Shown piece by piece: positions 60,865 through 64,000 of a stretch of 64,000 nt of DNA. A program made the position numbers and the translations under genes. Source of the stretch: Propionivibrio dicarboxylicus. Its GTDB lineage: Bacteria > Pseudomonadota > Gammaproteobacteria > Burkholderiales > Rhodocyclaceae. The stretch is from assembly GCA_945902805.1 (NCBI GenBank), contig CAMDMZ010000012.1:1-64000 (forward strand), written 5' to 3'. Numbering within the stretch: position 1 is the first letter of the stretch; each line of letters opens with the position of its first letter. A model generated the notes under the pieces. The model ran no database searches. It was not told the origin of the DNA and worked only from the letters and a program-made list of their open reading frames with translations.

Positions 60865-62172
60865 ATGAAAACGCTGCTGGGTAGCCTGTTGGCCTTGGTC
60901 GCTCTGGTCTGGGGCTGGGATGTGTTCAATGCCGTGATTCCCGCGGGTGTTCATCCGTGGTGGTTTGCGCGTCAGGAAGGGCTTTACCTGAGCGGGCTGT
61001 TGTCTATTTCCCTGATGTCGCTGGCCATGTTTTTGGCGACGCGCCCGGTATGGCTGGAGGCACCGCTGGGCGGCATGGATCGCATCTATCGTACCCACAA
61101 GTGGGCCGGCATTCTGGCTACTGCATTTGCGGCACTGCACTGGCTGATCGAGATGTCCGGTGACGTTCTTAAATCCATGATCGGCCGTGAAGGTCGCGTA
61201 CCGAAAGAAAAATTCATCGGCATGGTAGAAACCCTCCGTCATCTGGGCAAAGACATGGGCGAATGGGCGATCTATCTCGTGTTGGCGATGCTGGTGATTA
61301 CGCTATGGAAGAAGTTTCCGTACCGGACCTGGCGCCTCCTGCACCGCGTCATGCCCGTCCTGTATTTGATGCTGGCGTTTCATGCCGCCATGCTGGCACC
61401 GCTGGATTACTGGCGGCAGCCCGCCGGCACGCTGTTAGCGGTGTTGCTCGCCGTCGGCGTCTACGGCGCTATCCGTTCGTTGCTGGGCGGTATCGGTCGC
61501 TCCCGCATCGCAACCGGCAATATTCTTGCCGTCGAGCATCCGGCCGCTGACATCACGACCGTGCGTTGTCATTTGGCACGGGGTTGGCACGGGCATCGCG
61601 CCGGCCAGTTTGCCTTCGTCAGTTTCGATGACAAGGAGGGCGCGCATCCCTTCACCATTGCCAGTGCCGATCGTGGCGACCAGACGATCACTTTTCAGAT
61701 CAAGGCGCTGGGCGATTACACCAACGTCCTCGCCACGCGCCTGCAACCTGGCCAGGCGGTGACAGTGGAAGGACCTTACGGCCGTTTCGATATCGCCCGC
61801 TGTAATCCGCGTGCTCGCCAAATCTGGATCGCCGGTGGTATTGGCGTCACGCCCTTTCTGGCGTGGCTGGAATCGCTCCGGCTGAGTCCCGAAATCGAAC
61901 CTGTCGCCGAACTGCATTACTGCACTCGTGATCAAGCCGTTGATGGCTTCGTGCCGCGCCTTGAAGCCCTGTGCTCGACACTGCCCAGGATACGACTACA
62001 TATCCACGATGCCGGCAAGGGTGACTTACTCAAAGCGGAATCACTGGCGGTCGCCAAAAATACTGAAATCTGGTTCTGCGGCCCCAGCGGCCTGGCAGAT
62101 GCGCTACGCAATGGAATTCACGCCATGGGCTGGCAGCCGCGCTTTCACCAGGAAGCCTTCGAGATGCGCTAG
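60865..62172 (+). CDS. Ferric-reductase-like transmembrane oxidoreductase with FAD/NAD(P)H domain
   Basis: This 435-residue protein has about six membrane helices in the first 210 residues. Haem-ligand His candidates are in RTHKWAGILATAFAALHWL and LLHRVMPVLYLMLAFHAAML. A FAD-binding domain (FAFVSFDDKEGAHPFTIASA) and NAD-binding domain (IWIAGGIGVTPFLAWLESL, EIWFCGPSGLADAL) follow. It can pass electrons from cytosolic NAD(P)H across the membrane through two b haems, likely to DHC and SHP in the periplasm. It corresponds to the cytochrome-b partner of SHP clusters. Confidence 0.92.
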   Translation: MKTLLGSLLALVALVWGWDVFNAVIPAGVHPWWFARQEGLYLSGLLSISLMSLAMFLATRPVWLEAPLGGMDRIYRTHKWAGILATAFAALHWLIEMSGDVLKSMIGREGRVPKEKFIGMVETLRHLGKDMGEWAIYLVLAMLVITLWKKFPYRTWRLLHRVMPVLYLMLAFHAAMLAPLDYWRQPAGTLLAVLLAVGVYGAIRSLLGGIGRSRIATGNILAVEHPAADITTVRCHLARGWHGHRAGQFAFVSFDDKEGAHPFTIASADRGDQTITFQIKALGDYTNVLATRLQPGQAVTVEGPYGRFDIARCNPRARQIWIAGGIGVTPFLAWLESLRLSPEIEPVAELHYCTRDQAVDGFVPRLEALCSTLPRIRLHIHDAGKGDLLKAESLAVAKNTEIWFCGPSGLADALRNGIHAMGWQPRFHQEAFEMR

Positions 62173-62185
62173 GGTGCCCGCCTGC

Positions 62186-62210
62186 GCCGTCTCGCCAGCA
62201 CCGACTTTTT
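62186..62210 (-). repeat. Dispersed 25-bp repeat, copy 14 (between convergent genes)
   Basis: On the minus strand A5 + GTCGGTGCTGGCGAGACGGC. It lies 13 bases beyond the reductase stop and 11 beyond the stop of the convergent lipoprotein gene. Confidence 0.88.
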
Positions 62211-62221
62211 GGGCAGCCAGA

Positions 62222-62455
62222 TCAGGGCTTTTTCGATTCCTGCAGCGCGTCCTGCTGACGCTTGTAGTCCTCGTAGGAGGTGTTGGTCCCGGCCAGGCAG
62301 CGGCTGCGTTCCTGCGGGTCATTGATCTTGTTGCACTCATTGCGTTGCCATGCCTGGCCGGTGCCGTAGGCCTGCTGGGATGAGCACGCCGATAGCCCGG
62401 CAAGGGACAAAAGAATGGCGACGCTGACGAGTAATCGGCGAACCGTGTTGGGCAT
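62222..62455 (-). CDS. Small lipoprotein of unknown function
   Basis: This 77-residue protein starts at MPNTVRRLLVSVAILLSLAG; a longer start at 62509 would spoil the signal peptide. The lipobox LSAC-S places the mature protein on a membrane. The mature part is short and polar (NECNKINDPQERSRCLAGTN, YEDYKRQQDALQESK) with two further Cys in a CNKIND...RC pattern that resembles small DUF-type envelope proteins. It is convergent with the reductase gene. Confidence 0.75.
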   Translation of the reverse strand: MPNTVRRLLVSVAILLSLAGLSACSSQQAYGTGQAWQRNECNKINDPQERSRCLAGTNTSYEDYKRQQDALQESKKP

Positions 62456-62601
62456 GATGGCGGCTTTCTTCGTGTAGGGAATTGAACGCTGAGCGGCGAA
62501 TTTTGCCACTGCCGGGAATGGACTGCCGAATACAGACTCGGCAGGGGTTTGTGTTAGGCTTCAAGAAAAACGTATTTGCAGAAATTACCGAGGAGACGGC
62601 G

Positions 62602-63825
62602 ATGGGCTACGAGAACGCGGATGAACATGCTTACTTGAAGCGAATCCTGGAGAACGCGCCGGATGGCGTGTTCACTATTGATACTGAAATGAACATCCGC
62701 TACGTCAATCCGGCCTTTTGCCGCATGCTCGACTTTTCCCGCGAACACCTGATCGGCTCGTCGATCACGCATTATTTGGGCGACCTGAACATCCTCGGTA
62801 TCTGCATGACCGAGGTTCAGCGTAATGGCCACTGCAATGATCAGGAGACCATCTTCAAGCGTGCCGATGGCTCCATGGTGCACATCTCCAAGAACGTGCA
62901 GGCGATTTACGACGACAGCCACACTATCCGCGAGATCCTCGTCACCATCCGCGATCTCACCGAGATACACGGTCTCAACCGGCGTCTTGAGCAGACCTTG
63001 GCCGAGCGCCAAAAGAGCAACCAGACGCTACAGCAGACCCTCGACCAGCTACGCGATGCACAGAAACAACTGGTGCAATCCGAAAAAATGGCGGCGCTGG
63101 GCAGCCTAGTGGCGGGCATGGCGCACGAGATCAACACTCCCGTCGGCATCGGCGTAACGTCCGCCTCGAGCATTCGCGAAGAGACCCAGAAGATCGCTCA
63201 ACGTTTTTCCGCAGGCACCATGAAACGCTCGGAACTGGATCAGTTCCTGCGCCATACCGAACAGGCCTGTGAAATTTTGCACAGCAATTTGCGTCGCGCG
63301 GCGGACCTCGTTGGCAGCTTCAAACAAGTGGCGGCGGATCAGACCAGCGACGATTGCCGCACGATCGACCTACACGATTATCTGGATGAAGTCCTGCTCA
63401 GCTTGCGGCCCGGTTTGAAGCAGACCCGCCTCACCGTTACCAATTCCTGTCCATCGGGCCTGTCGATGTTCATCAACCCTGGCGCGATTTACCAGGTGGT
63501 CAGCAATCTCGTCATGAACTCGATCGTGCATGGCTTTCCAACCGGTAGCGAAGGCAACATCACCTTGTCGGCGCAGACGCAGGGCGATCGTGTGATCATC
63601 GAGTATCGTGATGACGGCGCCGGTATCCCGGCAGAACACCTCGGCCGGATATTTGATCCGTTCTTCACCACGCGGCGTGGTCAAGGCGGTACCGGGCTGG
63701 GGCTCAATATTGTGTACAACTTGATTACAGCAACACTGAACGGCAAGATCACGGTCGACAGTACGCCCGGTCGGGGTACCTGTTTCGTGATCGAGGTTCC
63801 GGCACAACAAAAGGAAGCGGCATGA
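62602..63825 (+). CDS. PAS-domain sensor histidine kinase
   Basis: This 407-residue cytoplasmic kinase starts at MGYENADEHAYLKRILENAP with GGAG upstream. The PAS domain (about 10-125; GVFTIDTEMNIRYVNPAFCR) is followed by a coiled coil and a HWE/HisKA-like H-box (SLVAGMAHEINTPVGIGVTS). The C-terminal ATPase has NLVMNSIVHGFP, DDGAGIP and GGTGLGLNIVYNLI. It overlaps the downstream regulator start (ATGA), so the two are a cognate pair. Confidence 0.92.
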   Translation: MGYENADEHAYLKRILENAPDGVFTIDTEMNIRYVNPAFCRMLDFSREHLIGSSITHYLGDLNILGICMTEVQRNGHCNDQETIFKRADGSMVHISKNVQAIYDDSHTIREILVTIRDLTEIHGLNRRLEQTLAERQKSNQTLQQTLDQLRDAQKQLVQSEKMAALGSLVAGMAHEINTPVGIGVTSASSIREETQKIAQRFSAGTMKRSELDQFLRHTEQACEILHSNLRRAADLVGSFKQVAADQTSDDCRTIDLHDYLDEVLLSLRPGLKQTRLTVTNSCPSGLSMFINPGAIYQVVSNLVMNSIVHGFPTGSEGNITLSAQTQGDRVIIEYRDDGAGIPAEHLGRIFDPFFTTRRGQGGTGLGLNIVYNLITATLNGKITVDSTPGRGTCFVIEVPAQQKEAA

Positions 63826-64000
63826 CGTTGGATGACGAGATGGAGCAGGAAATGTTCTTTGCTCCCGAGGAAGAAACCGATGTCGCTAACGCTGCTGCAT
63901 CGGTCTGGAAAGTCCTGATCATCGATGATGACATCAGCGTGCATGATGTCACCAAGCTGGCATTGAAGAACGTCGAGTTCGACGGACGCCCCTTGCAGTT
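63822..64000 (+). CDS. Response regulator, N-terminal part (DUF3369-type)
   Basis: About 60 codons are visible and continue beyond the window. A short acidic leader (MTLDDEMEQEMFFAPEEE) precedes the receiver start VLIIDDDISVHDVTKLALKN-VEFDGRPL. The FxGRxL phrase right after the first helix is typical of regulators that carry a DUF3369 domain and often an HD-GYP output. The ATG overlaps the stop of the kinase gene. The output domain is not visible. Confidence 0.75.
   Translation, partial: MTLDDEMEQEMFFAPEEETDVANAAASVWKVLIIDDDISVHDVTKLALKNVEFDGRPLQ

Noticed and set aside
7947-62210. The dispersed repeat as an ordinary rho-independent terminator
   Set aside because: Some copies end in five T's after a GC-rich stretch, but the unit forms at most a weak 4-bp stem, occurs in both orientations at gene ends and lies inside coding sequence.
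7947-62210. The dispersed repeats as a CRISPR array
   Set aside because: Spacing is thousands of bases and irregular, copies lie on both strands, and no cas genes are present.

Overview
The window looks like the chromosome of a Gram-negative betaproteobacterium, probably Rhodocyclales (Azonexus/Dechloromonas/Accumulibacter-like). The reasons are GC-rich coding DNA, a birA-coaX pair, glnA with ntrBC, many hybrid kinases and c-di-GMP enzymes, and an SHP/DHC cytochrome cluster. The taxon is inferred from gene content only. No rRNA and no complete tRNA gene is visible.

Layout. 1-690: right end of an AT-richer island, with an IS256-type transposase start, a truncated gene and a tRNA-Met 3' fragment that looks like an attachment site. 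700-7839: an orphan terminator, short direct repeats and a very small ORF, then minus-strand sensory genes (VOC protein, chemoreceptor, periplasmic cache protein, GGDEF/EAL protein, solute-binding protein). 8002-14639: one tight minus-strand operon birA-coaX-DUF350-SPFH-DUF4178-47 aa peptide-aminopropyltransferase. 14689-27087: signalling block with a REC-REC protein, three large minus-strand PAS proteins including a CheB-CheR fusion, a FixJ-type regulator and a BvgS-like hybrid kinase. 27084-28905: small housekeeping genes and a decayed nucleotidyltransferase module. 28937-33430: glnA-DUF4124-ntrB-ntrC with a predicted sigma-54 promoter and NtrC site upstream of glnA. 33610-38400: CDF exporter, nadA and an orphan GspE-like ATPase. 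38438-45273: FitAB/VapBC pair, thioesterase, ybhP-clsB pair, NlpC lipoprotein, CBS protein, ProQ-like protein, nhaA. 44650-51607: fatty-acid beta-oxidation (TetR and AidB-like dehydrogenase divergent from acd-fadA-fadB). 51674-56814: CHASE hybrid kinase, LysE exporter, phosphofructokinase. 56897-62172: QseBC/PhoPQ-like two-component pair with a PepSY protein, divergent from SHP, diheme cytochrome, PepSY protein and ferric-reductase-like genes. 62222-64000: small lipoprotein, PAS kinase and the start of its response regulator.

The most unusual signal is a short interspersed repeat, five A's followed by GTCGGTGCTGGCGGGACGGC (25 bp), seen about 15 times counting degenerate copies. Copies lie either just beyond stop codons or in frame inside variable linkers of unrelated proteins, where they read as K-V-G-A-G-G/E-T-A on one strand or A-V-P-P-A-P-T-F on the other. 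The unit is free of stop codons in all six frames. birA carries an apparent long form in which the two halves are separated by a 27-bp insert with hairpin potential. I know of no described element with this sequence, so it is the main candidate for something new here.
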